Source: a virus. From it: DNA of 26,918 nucleotides. Shown here one piece after another: positions 1-5,948 of the stretch. The notes beneath the pieces were generated by a model. It searched no databases, was not told the origin of the DNA, and saw only the letters and a list, made by a program, of their open reading frames with translations. Within the stretch, counting starts at the first letter, position 1; the number at the start of each line of letters is the position of its first letter. The stretch is taken from positions 1 through 26,918 of IMG/VR virus record IMGVR_UViG_3300032241_000422, one strand, 5' to 3'. The position numbers and the translations under genes are program-made.

Positions 1-987
1 ATCAACGGCGACTGCCTGGAAGTGATGCGAAGCTTCCCCGACAGCTCCGTTGATGCCATCGTGACGGACCCACCCTATTTCCGGGTGAAGGGCGAGGCAT
101 GGGATCGGCAGTGGGATGACGCCGATGAGTTCATCGCCTGGATCGGCAAGTTGTGCGAGCAGTGGCACCGGATCCTGAAGCCGAACGGCAGCCTGTACGT
201 CTGGGCATCGCCCAAGATGGCCGCGCGCGTTGAGGTTGAGATCGGTCGGCGGTTTGCGGTGCTCAACCGGATCCGCTGGGTGAAGTCCGCAGGCTGGCAC
301 CAAAAGACCGAGAAGGAAGCACTGCGTTCCTTTCTCTCACCGTGGGAGGAATGCATTTTCGCGGAGCATTTCGGAGAAGACGGTTACGCAACTCAATCAC
401 AATGCCTGGTCAGAGAGGTTTTTCAAATAGGACCACTAAGCGAATCTCTTGGTATTACGCGCTCTCAAATCGCAAGCCTGATTGCTGCTGATTACAAAAA
501 CATCGAAAGCGCCAAGGCGCAGGCGTCCAACTGGATCCTTGGCAAGAACATCCCCAACCCCTCAGACTTTGCTCGCCTCAAAACAGTGTTGCCCATTGTT
601 GGCGAGTACGAGGATCTTCGCCAGGAGTTTGAAGATCTGCGCCGCCCGTTTTCGGTGACGCCTGATGTGCCTTGGCATGACGTGTGGGACTTCCCCACCG
701 TCAAGGCGTACCCCGGCAAACACCCATGCGAGAAACCGGTGGCGATGCTCCAGCACATCATCCGCAGCAGCACGCGACCTGGCGCGGTGGTGCTCGATTG
801 CTTCATGGGATCGGGTGCCACTGGTGAAGCGTGCCAGCTTGAAGGGCGCGAGTTTATCGGCATCGAATTGGATGCTCGCTATTTCGCTTCAGCTCAGCAA
901 CGTTTGACCAGTACTCAGCCTCAGCTGCAATTAGTCGCAGGTAATTTCCGGGACCCCGAATTAGCTGATTTAGGCGAGGTTGCGTGA
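1..987 (+). CDS. DNA methyltransferase (N6-adenine or N4-cytosine type), 5' end missing
   Basis: This is an S-adenosylmethionine-dependent DNA amino-methyltransferase. The open frame runs in from the first base, and the residues before the first internal GTG (INGDCLE) already match the family's conserved N-terminus, so the true start lies outside the window. In window numbering the catalytic motif DPPY is at residues 23-26 and the AdoMet-binding motif FMGSG starts near residue 268, followed by FIGIELD. This order (catalytic motif first) is that of the beta group. Between them, at about residues 140-200, lies an insert resembling a helix-turn-helix (LGITRSQIASLI, then SNWILGKNIPNP). Similar inserts are known to me in other phage methylases, where they fall in the target-recognition part. 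No restriction partner is visible. In a phage it most likely protects DNA from host restriction or alters regulation. Target sequence cannot be predicted. Confidence 0.93.
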   Translation: MNGDCLEVMRSFPDSSVDAIVTDPPYFRVKGEAWDRQWDDADEFIAWIGKLCEQWHRILKPNGSLYVWASPKMAARVEVEIGRRFAVLNRIRWVKSAGWHQKTEKEALRSFLSPWEECIFAEHFGEDGYATQSQCLVREVFQIGPLSESLGITRSQIASLIAADYKNIESAKAQASNWILGKNIPNPSDFARLKTVLPIVGEYEDLRQEFEDLRRPFSVTPDVPWHDVWDFPTVKAYPGKHPCEKPVAMLQHIIRSSTRPGAVVLDCFMGSGATGEACQLEGREFIGIELDARYFASAQQRLTSTQPQLQLVAGNFRDPELADLGEVA

Positions 988-1204
988 ATACCGTGCGAAC
1001 AACCATTTTTGCATTCTCAAGCCTTTGTTTTTGATTCATTTTCTTTGAACCTATGCTGGTTCTTCGCCATCAGAGCCATGCCCCTGACTGGTTCACGCTG
1101 CGTCCTAGTGACTCATTTTTCCCAATGATTTCAGGGCTTCCCCGCTCCTCCTGATTCGCGCATACTCACGCCCATTCCTTGCAATCTGCGCGAACGGTGC
1201 GCGA
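988..1204. other. Intergenic spacer before the integrase; candidate attP region
   Basis: These 217 bases separate the methyltransferase stop from the integrase start. I see no convincing gene, tRNA or terminator. The first half is T-rich on the plus strand. In temperate phages attP commonly lies next to int, so this is the natural place to look for the core and arm-type sites. GCGAAC/T-containing motifs recur at about 995, 1189 and 1200. This is inference from position only. Confidence 0.3.
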
Positions 1205-1208
1205 ATGG
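1187..1208 (+). repeat. 11-bp imperfect tandem repeat across the integrase start codon
   Basis: Two adjacent copies, TGCGCGAACGG (1187-1197) and TGCGCGAATGG (1198-1208), match at 10 of 11 positions. The second contains the ATG proposed as the integrase start. The 11-bp spacing is about one helical turn. It could be a binding site for integrase or a regulator, or it could be chance in GC-rich sequence. Confidence 0.5.
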
Positions 1209-2299
1209 CGCGACGATGGATTCCCGACAAGCGTGTCCCTGGCCTCGGCGTGCTGGAGCTGCCCAGTGGCGTGGCCACTTGGTACGTACGCTTTCGCGTA
1301 CCAGGCGGCCGGCAAATTACGCATCGGATCGGCCGCATTTCGATCATCAACGCCAGCATCGCCCGCGAAATGGCAATGCAGATACTCGCTTCCTCAATAA
1401 GAGGCGAATACAAGGCACGCAACTACAAGGCCATCACCATGGCCAGCTTGCTTGAACGCATCAAACGTGAGCATTGGCCGCGGCTGCGCCTCAACACCCA
1501 GCGCCAGCAAGAGCTGCTCTGGCGGTTGCATCTGTTGCCGGCCATTGGCCGTACAAAGGTTGCGTCGTTGACATCCGACGACGTTGCCCGCTGGTTTCAT
1601 CAGGCCAGCGTCAAACCGATCACAGCCAACCGTGCGCTGGAGGTGCTGAGCAAGGCAATGAACCTAGCCGAGCTGTGGAACCTACGCCCGCTGCATTCCA
1701 ACCCATGCCGGCACATCACCGCCAACCGCGAGCGCAAGCGGCGCCGCTACCTCAGCCGTGATGAGCTGGCCAGGTTGCTAGCGGCACTTGACCAGAGTTC
1801 CGCGGTATTCGCGCAGATGATCCGCCTGTTGCTGTTGACCGGGTGCCGTGTGGGCGAGATTCAACGTGCCAGGTGGGATTGGGTCAACCTGGATGCCCGC
1901 ATTCTGGTGATACCGGCCGCAGAACATAAAACAGGTGGCGATGGCAATGACCGCGTGGTGCATCTGCCTCCTGCCGCGGTTGAAATCCTACGCCAGCTCC
2001 GTCAACGCACGAATGGGCGCTGGGTCATCCCAGGCCGCGGCGATGCCCCATTGATGTCCTACAGCAAGCCGTGGGCAAGGCTGCTGGAGCGTGCTGGGAT
2101 ATCAGGGCTGCGCGTACACGATTTGAGGCATTCGCACGCATCCTTTGCACTAGAGGCTGGCCTGACGTTGGCGCAGATTGGCGAACTGTTGGGTCATCGC
2201 AGCACTCAGACCACGCAGCGCTACGCGCACCTCAGCCATGAGGCTGCCGCGACCAACGTGGCCAAGGTGGCGGCGTTGCTTAGCCCTTTGAAGCCGTGA
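1205..2299 (+). CDS. int: Tyrosine recombinase (phage integrase)
   Basis: This 364-aa site-specific recombinase would integrate the phage into, and with a helper excise it from, the host chromosome. The catalytic set appears complete: Arg215 in TGCRVGEI, Lys242 in HKTGG, His305 and Arg308 in HDLRHSHAS, His331 in LLGHRS and nucleophile Tyr340 in TQRYAHL. The N-terminal 70 residues look like an arm-DNA-binding region (WYVRFRVPGGRQITHRIGR), followed by a SAM-like core-binding domain at about 78-175 and the catalytic domain from about 180. No in-frame start codon was found in the codons checked just upstream of ATG 1205, and no clear Shine-Dalgarno sequence precedes it. The last 20 bases overlap the 3' end of the opposing dCTP deaminase gene. 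Its presence argues for a temperate phage or prophage. Confidence 0.96.
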   Translation: MARRWIPDKRVPGLGVLELPSGVATWYVRFRVPGGRQITHRIGRISIINASIAREMAMQILASSIRGEYKARNYKAITMASLLERIKREHWPRLRLNTQRQQELLWRLHLLPAIGRTKVASLTSDDVARWFHQASVKPITANRALEVLSKAMNLAELWNLRPLHSNPCRHITANRERKRRRYLSRDELARLLAALDQSSAVFAQMIRLLLLTGCRVGEIQRARWDWVNLDARILVIPAAEHKTGGDGNDRVVHLPPAAVEILRQLRQRTNGRWVIPGRGDAPLMSYSKPWARLLERAGISGLRVHDLRHSHASFALEAGLTLAQIGELLGHRSTQTTQRYAHLSHEAAATNVAKVAALLSPLKP

Positions 2300-2795
2300 C
2301 AGCCAAGTCCGCGTTATACCTTCCAACCTGCGCGTAGGATCGTTCTGGTTGGCCAGATACAAGCATAAATTTCATTTGACCTATACGTAGCCCAGGCCAG
2401 ATAGCCAGCGCGTGATGTTGGCGGCTGTTTTTCAGCTCCATCGTGAGCCGCGACCCATTCCACCCCGGGTCACAAAATCCTGCCTCCGCATGATCCCAAC
2501 CTTCGCGTGCGCGGGATGACTTCAGCACGAACTGAGCGCCAACGTGTTCCGGCAGGTTAAAGATCTCGCGGGTTTCAGCAAGGAACCACTCGCCGGGGTG
2601 AATCAGGAATGGATTGTCCTTGGTGTACTCATGAATTCCAACGATTTGTAACTCTGGGCTTTCCTCTTGCTCGATCATGATCCGATCCCCCAGCACCACA
2701 TCAAGGCTGGCGGGATTGAGGTTGTCCTCGTTGTACGGGGTCACCATCGCCTTCACTTTGCAAAGGCGACGGATCTCGTGGTCAGGAAGGATCAC
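2280..2795 (-). CDS. dcd: dCTP deaminase-like nucleotide hydrolase
   Basis: This 171-aa protein belongs to the dCTP deaminase/dUTPase superfamily, which makes dUTP from dCTP (sometimes dUMP directly) to supply dTTP synthesis. Visible signatures are LNPASLDVVLGD near the N-terminus, the substrate-binding KSSRAREG (92-99), the core CDPGWNGSRLTMELKN with the probable catalytic Glu120, and a C-terminal YAQVGRYN. The length is close to the family norm. It starts at GTG 2795, nine bases after the endolysin stop, so it is probably translated by coupling from the late transcript. It is the last gene of the minus-strand operon and converges on int, overlapping it by 20 bases. A nucleotide-metabolism gene at the end of a lysis module is unusual. 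Sequence alone does not tell whether the enzyme is a plain deaminase or bifunctional. Confidence 0.9.
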   Translation of the reverse strand: MILPDHEIRRLCKVKAMVTPYNEDNLNPASLDVVLGDRIMIEQEESPELQIVGIHEYTKDNPFLIHPGEWFLAETREIFNLPEHVGAQFVLKSSRAREGWDHAEAGFCDPGWNGSRLTMELKNSRQHHALAIWPGLRIGQMKFMLVSGQPERSYAQVGRYNADLAVTASKG

Positions 2796-2804
2796 AAAAC
2801 TAGT

Positions 2805-3455
2805 TCAAGCCAGCCAGAGCTTACCCTCTTCTGTGCGTCGACGTGCAAGGCCTTTCTCAACCGCACTTCCCGGGTCGCGGTAAAGGTACATGGCGCTAGG
2901 CACATCTGGCCAGCGCTTTTCCTTCAGCGCGCGGCTGATGGTGCCGAACCCATCCGCCCCATAAAACCCAGCGCCTAGGTTGTAGGCAAAGGATGTCAAC
3001 GCCCCGCGCTGGTTGTCGTTCATTTCGCTCCAGTAAGGAATCGAACGAGCAAGACAGGCAAACGTGTACTGGACTTCACCCATCAAATACTGATCCGCTT
3101 CGGCCTGGCTGATGTGATCGCCATAGGCGACGGCGCGACCGTTGGGATAGCGAATCGTCCCCCAGCCAATCGTGGGCACACCACAGCCATCGTTGTAAGC
3201 CTGCAAATAGCAGCCCTCAAACTCTTTAATAATTTTCATTGCGCAGTCGGGCACCTCGGCCAATTCATGCGCCGGAATTGGGGTTGGCTTTGGCGTCACC
3301 GTTGCCGACCAGGTGTGGTACCACTCAGCTGCTCGGTCGAGCAAATGCGGTGCGTGCGCCAGGATTTCTTCTTCCAGCTGCTCAATGGCTGCGTTTTGGT
3401 GGGGCAGGCCTTTGTAGAAGGAGAAGAATGAACGAAGGTTCATTGGTTGGTCCAT
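2805..3455 (-). CDS. Endolysin, GH24 (T4 lysozyme-type) muramidase
   Basis: This 216-aa enzyme would cleave peptidoglycan glycan strands at lysis. The catalytic triad is present with exact T4-lysozyme spacing: Glu80 in EFEGCYLQAYND, Asp89 and Thr95 in PTIGWGT (offsets 9 and 15). No signal peptide or signal-anchor is evident, so release would need a holin. The first ~60 residues (FFSFYKGLPHQNAAIEQLEE) form a separate small segment like those I recall before lysozyme domains of cyanophages or cyanobacteria, followed by a Pro-rich linker (TPKPTPIPA). The start is uncertain. ATG 3455 gives the length above, while ATG 3443 (residue 5) overlaps the preceding gene's stop as ATGA, the arrangement common in this operon, and may be the real one. 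The dCTP deaminase gene follows after nine bases. Confidence 0.95.
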   Translation of the reverse strand: MDQPMNLRSFFSFYKGLPHQNAAIEQLEEEILAHAPHLLDRAAEWYHTWSATVTPKPTPIPAHELAEVPDCAMKIIKEFEGCYLQAYNDGCGVPTIGWGTIRYPNGRAVAYGDHISQAEADQYLMGEVQYTFACLARSIPYWSEMNDNQRGALTSFAYNLGAGFYGADGFGTISRALKEKRWPDVPSAMYLYRDPGSAVEKGLARRRTEEGKLWLA

Positions 3456-3646
3456 GGTGCTTTGAGTTCAAGGGCACCACCAAGATCCCGGCTTTCGCCG
3501 GTTTGCACGGTGGGATCAATTGGGTGTTCGATTAAGACAGGCGGCGGAATGTTGGGAGGCTGCGTTGCCTTCCATTGCGCCTCGGCCGCATCGAGACGAG
3601 GTGCCAAGGTCGCGTTGAACTTCCAGTCTTGGATCCATTTGAGCAA
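3440..3646 (-). CDS. Small hypothetical protein of the lysis module
   Basis: I do not recognise this 68-aa protein. It reads as a natural soluble sequence: an N-terminal WIQDWKFNATLAPRLDAAEAQW stretch interrupted here as WIQDWKF plus a likely helix, then a Pro-rich linker (QPPNIPPPVLIEHPIDP). No signal peptide or membrane segment is seen. Its TGA overlaps ATG 3443 of the endolysin (ATGA), which supports this frame. The start is the weak point: TTG 3646 has only a poor Shine-Dalgarno-like GGAAA upstream. The frame stays open to a stop at 3764-3766 without an in-frame ATG or GTG, so a CTG at 3679, preceded by AGGGG, is a possible alternative. A competing frame (3516-3737) looks non-coding in composition. 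Confidence 0.55.
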   Translation of the reverse strand: MLKWIQDWKFNATLAPRLDAAEAQWKATQPPNIPPPVLIEHPIDPTVQTGESRDLGGALELKAPWTNQ

Positions 3647-3699
3647 TTGGCGTTTCCAAGAAGGAGTGCCAAAGCTCAGGTAAAACCCCTGACTGCCGC

Positions 3700-3849
3700 C
3701 TAGTTCTTTGAAGGGAACATCGAGCGGAGACCAGCAAGGAGGAGCTGGATCCAGCTGTTGGACTTAAGAGGTGAAAGCGCGATCAGTTCCGAGCCGGCAG
3801 CGACGACGATCGAAGCAATCGCGGTGGTGTGGGCGTCCATAAGATCCAT
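3700..3849 (-). CDS. 49-aa hydrophobic small protein of the lysis module
   Basis: This short gene starts at ATG 3849 behind a good Shine-Dalgarno sequence (GGAGG, ten bases upstream) and ends at TAG 3700-3702. A second in-frame ATG lies at 3840. The protein has a hydrophobic segment (TAIASIVVAAGSELIAL, about residues 9-25), then LKSNSWIQLLLAGLRSMF and a basic tail. From memory, similar short proteins with the SEIIAL...LKSNSxxQL pattern occur in cyanophages and cyanobacterial prophages, without assigned function. Its place between the holin-like gene and the endolysin suggests a membrane-related accessory role in lysis, for instance a second holin or antiholin, but nothing proves this. Confidence 0.72.
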   Translation of the reverse strand: MDLMDAHTTAIASIVVAAGSELIALSPLKSNSWIQLLLAGLRSMFPSKN

Positions 3850-3867
3850 GGGTGGATGGCCTCCAGA

Positions 3868-4107
3868 TTACCTGTGGTTTATTTCCAGTGCACGCACACG
3901 GTGTTCAAGGTCTTCCATTTGTGACTTGGTATCGGTACGCAATTCCTCCATTTGCTTCAGCAAGGTCTGAACGTTCGCATCCATGCGAGCGAACGAAACC
4001 TGCATATTGACCAGCAACGCCGTGATGGCGCAAAGGCCAAGGGCAAGCGCTTGCGGCAGCGAAGACGATAAGACGCTAGCGAGCGTATGCTGCTTGGGCT
4101 CGTCCAT
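3868..4107 (-). CDS. Holin-like single-span membrane protein with coiled-coil tail
   Basis: This 79-aa protein has a short polar N-terminus, one hydrophobic segment at about residues 17-38 (LPQALALGLCAITALLVNMQ) and a C-terminal heptad-like coiled coil (about 45-75, MEELRTDTKSQMEDLEHRVR) ending in charged residues. The size, single membrane span and position a few hundred bases before a GH24 endolysin that lacks an export signal fit a holin, which would form the membrane lesion that lets endolysin out. I do not recognise a specific holin family, and the long coiled coil would also fit an Rz-like spanin or another membrane anchor. It begins 11 bases after the preceding small gene's stop. AAGGG lies 14 bases or more upstream, which is weak. 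Confidence 0.8.
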   Translation of the reverse strand: MDEPKQHTLASVLSSSLPQALALGLCAITALLVNMQVSFARMDANVQTLLKQMEELRTDTKSQMEDLEHRVRALEINHR

Positions 4108-4118
4108 CGGCTGGATCG

Positions 4119-4277
4119 CTACCCTTTCAGTTTAGGCGGCGGCGACGGGTGATTCAGAGGATCGGGTAAGCCGCTGAGGATGGCAACAGCGCGGCGGTAG
4201 TACCAGTTCTCGGTAGTTCCCGACGCTTCCATGTGATCACGGATCTTGCGCCAGTTTTCCCGAGTTTCTGGATCCAT
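4119..4277 (-). CDS. 52-aa conserved small phage protein (unknown function)
   Basis: The frame opens at ATG 4277, overlapping the previous stop by one base (TGATG), and closes at TAG 4119-4121. The product has an amphipathic helical body (ETRENWRKIRDHMEASG, then ENWYYRRAVAILSGLPDP) and a Pro-rich, basic tail (HPSPPPKLKG). From memory, short phage proteins with the pattern W..I..ALE..G.T..xYxRAV.IL.G..DP recur in cyanophages. No function is known to me. The close coupling on both sides and the natural amino-acid pattern make it a real gene despite its size. Confidence 0.75.
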   Translation of the reverse strand: MDPETRENWRKIRDHMEASGTTENWYYRRAVAILSGLPDPLNHPSPPPKLKG

Positions 4278-4420
4278 CAGCGGCCTTGCCCGCGAAGTGG
4301 CTTGCGGCCACGACGGCGTGGGCGGCTGTGTGCGCCTTGGCCTTGGCAGGTAGTTTTGGGTGGTCCGGGTTGATGGACCAAGCGGGTCGAGCTGATGCCT
4401 TTTTTGGATTTAACGGCCAT
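4277..4420 (-). CDS. 47-aa highly basic small phage protein
   Basis: ATG 4420 overlaps the stop of the upstream gene (TGATG) and the frame ends at TGA 4277-4279, which in turn overlaps the next ATG. The product is strongly basic: MAVKSKKGISSTR at the start, then KTTCQGQGAHSRPRRRGRKP and a final RGQGR. Short proteins with a PKxTRQGxG core and a terminal YRGQGR/K recur in cyanophages as I remember them, with no assigned function. The charge suggests nucleic-acid binding or ribosome-like disorder, but that is a guess. It is a good marker for the type of phage. Confidence 0.72.
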   Translation of the reverse strand: MAVKSKKGISSTRLVHQPGPPKTTCQGQGAHSRPRRRGRKPLRGQGR

Positions 4421-4674
4421 CAGGCGTAGGGGGAATCACCCAGGATCGCCGGCCACGCAGCTTTGAGAGCGTTTACGTCGGAAGCGGCCGCGATGGCAGG
4501 ATCAATGGTCACATCACGCAGCGCTTGCTTCTGGGCAACGATGGGTTTGGTATCGGCGCCGCTTTCTTGAGCACGCTGAAATGCAATGTCGAGCGCCGCA
4601 AGCTTGGGTGCGCGGGCTTCGCGCATTTTGTTCTTGTGAATCTCGCGGGCTTTATCGAGGTTGATGGTGATCAT
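4420..4674 (-). CDS. Conserved small phage tail-region protein
   Basis: This 84-aa, largely helical protein begins MITINLDKAREIHKNKMR and continues with a run rich in Ala, Lys and Arg, ending LKAAWPAILGDSPYA. Proteins of this shape are common directly after the tail fibre in many siphoviruses and are usually annotated as hypothetical or tail-fibre-assembly-like. I base the association on position and pattern, not on a solved function. The gene starts inside the end of the preceding gene (four-base ATGA overlap at 4671-4674) and its stop overlaps the next ATG. No signal or membrane segment is seen. Confidence 0.85.
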   Translation of the reverse strand: MITINLDKAREIHKNKMREARAPKLAALDIAFQRAQESGADTKPIVAQKQALRDVTIDPAIAAASDVNALKAAWPAILGDSPYA

Positions 4675-4919
4675 TGTTTGGCCTCCTTGGCGGCGAAGTA
4701 GGCATCAGCGCCGATGCCGTGGCCGTCAGGGGTTGTGAAATCAGCTTCCCAGGCACCGAAGAAGGTGTGATCTTCAGGGATGCTTGCTGCGTCCACGATC
4801 AGGTACGGAACGCCAGCGGGCACGTCTTTTTGGGCAACGTCCGCAATGGGAAGTTCGCCAGTTGGCATCACCAGTGCGATGTTGCCGTTGTCTTGGGGGT
4901 AGATGATTGCTTGGGTCAT
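4671..4919 (-). CDS. Conserved small phage protein next to tail fibre
   Basis: This 82-aa acidic protein starts MTQAIIYPQDNGNIALVMP and carries the conserved-looking KDVPAGVPYLIVDAASIP, followed by a Trp-containing stretch (FFGAWEADF). Pairs of this gene with the 84-aa gene downstream are common after tail-fibre genes in siphophages of proteobacteria and cyanobacteria. The function is not established; a chaperone or fibre-assembly role is inferred from position only. It starts at ATG 4919, seven bases after the fibre stop codon begins, and overlaps the next gene by four bases. It is soluble, with no signal peptide. Confidence 0.85.
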   Translation of the reverse strand: MTQAIIYPQDNGNIALVMPTGELPIADVAQKDVPAGVPYLIVDAASIPEDHTFFGAWEADFTTPDGHGIGADAYFAAKEAKQ

Positions 4920-4925
4920 GATGGG

Positions 4926-5945
4926 TTAGCGGAAAATTGCAAGAGTCACGTATATTCTGTCTGAGTTGCTAGCGGTATTTGATTGAGCTGTGTAAAACCT
5001 ACATGAACCTGTTGCCGGAGCGGAACCTTCATAAAGAGTAAAGATTCCTTCGCCCCTACCTGAATCACCTGTTACCGTTGAGGCTTGACCAACAATAGAA
5101 TAATTTGCATCCACCATCGCCGTCGTGAAGTTCACCGTATAATCACCAGTACCATTCTTCGTCACGCTGCTGACGTTACCGTTGCCACGCATAGTGCTGG
5201 GTGATGCTGTAGTGCCGTTGAAGTTCACCCAAGCGCGGCAGCCGTAGGCGGTGGCCGATGAGCCGTAACCGGAATTGAATTGAAAGTTACCGCTTGAGTC
5301 GATGCCTGCGCGGTTGACGGCTGCAACAGCGTCATAAAAGTAAAAGTTGTTATTGCCCGCCGCTAATGTATCAACACCGATTTCATATTTAGCAGTGCCG
5401 CTGTTTTGAAAGCGGACATTGCTTTTATAGCTACCTGATGCAGTGCTGTTAAGAACAAGCTGCGGCTGACTGCTTGTTGCAACGCTGATGTTGCCAGTGA
5501 ATGCAGCGCCCGACAGCGCCGCATAACTTGAAAGCGATGAAGTGGTCGCATAGCCCGAGATGCTTGCGCCCGCTGGGATCGTGACGGTGCCAGTGAAAGT
5601 TGGGCTTGCTAGCGGCGCATAGCTAGAAAGCGACGACGTTGTGGCATAACCCGAAATGCTTGCACCAGCGGGGATCGTGACGGTGCCCGTAAAGGTCGGG
5701 CTGGCCAGGGTGGCCAGACCAAGGTTGGCGGTGCCCAGCGTGCCAAGAACGATCCAGCTTGCGTTGCTACTATCCCGTTGCTTGAGTAGCGCGTTGGTCG
5801 TGTCCGCCCACAGCATGTAGGCGTAGGTCGTGGTCGGTGCCGTCGCGCCCGACTGCAACGTCCCCAACGCTTGCAGGTTGGTGTTCACGTCCGCGCGGAA
5901 TGCCGCGCCGGATTCGTTGGGGATGCTTAGCGATGCCTGGGACAC
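4926..5945 (-). CDS. Tail fibre protein
   Basis: This 339-aa fibre subunit probably contributes to host binding at the tail tip. It starts at GTG 5945, three bases after the gpJ-like stop. The N-terminus (SIPNESGAAFRADVNTNLQAL, shortened here to its first part SIPNESGAAFRADVN) and the LWADTTNALLKQRD stretch are typical of phage fibre attachment regions. Residues 80-143 are two almost identical 32-residue units (TFTGTVTIPAGASISGY...), a triple-beta-type shaft repeat. The C-terminus (about 230-339) contains WVNFNGT and GDYTVNFTTAMVDANYS and ends VTLAIFR, a widely shared C-terminal fibre module. The low-charge Ser/Thr/Gly/Ala composition fits a trimeric beta fibre. Specificity cannot be predicted. 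Confidence 0.9.
   Translation of the reverse strand: MSQASLSIPNESGAAFRADVNTNLQALGTLQSGATAPTTTYAYMLWADTTNALLKQRDSSNASWIVLGTLGTANLGLATLASPTFTGTVTIPAGASISGYATTSSLSSYAPLASPTFTGTVTIPAGASISGYATTSSLSSYAALSGAAFTGNISVATSSQPQLVLNSTASGSYKSNVRFQNSGTAKYEIGVDTLAAGNNNFYFYDAVAAVNRAGIDSSGNFQFNSGYGSSATAYGCRAWVNFNGTTASPSTMRGNGNVSSVTKNGTGDYTVNFTTAMVDANYSIVGQASTVTGDSGRGEGIFTLYEGSAPATGSCRFYTAQSNTASNSDRIYVTLAIFR
5517..5708 (-). repeat. Two tandem 96-bp units inside the tail fibre gene
   Basis: Residues 80-111 and 112-143 of the fibre are the same 32-residue unit apart from the final residue, giving two 96-bp direct repeats (5613-5708 and 5517-5612). At DNA level the copies differ at many third positions, so the duplication is not recent or has been diversified under protein-level selection. 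The unit is in frame, so copy number could change shaft length without breaking the gene. Confidence 0.9.
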
Positions 5946-5948
5946 GTG

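Noticed and set aside
988-1204. tRNA or tRNA fragment as attachment site
   Set aside because: Searched by eye for a T-arm (GGTTCRA with flanking stem) and acceptor on both strands; GGTTCAA occurs on the minus strand but without a pairing stem.
3516-3737. 73-codon minus-strand frame overlapping the 49-aa and 68-aa genes
   Set aside because: Its composition (Cys, Arg, Ser, Gln-rich) is unlike a natural protein, and the competing frame has a coupled ATGA end and a protein-like pattern.
5517-5708. Possible CRISPR-like repeat
   Set aside because: The 96-bp units are adjacent, in frame and coding; there are no spacers and no cas genes.
4926-5945. Possible diversity-generating retroelement target, prompted by Mtd-like and fibre sequences
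   Set aside because: No reverse transcriptase, template repeat or A-biased variable repeat is visible in the window.
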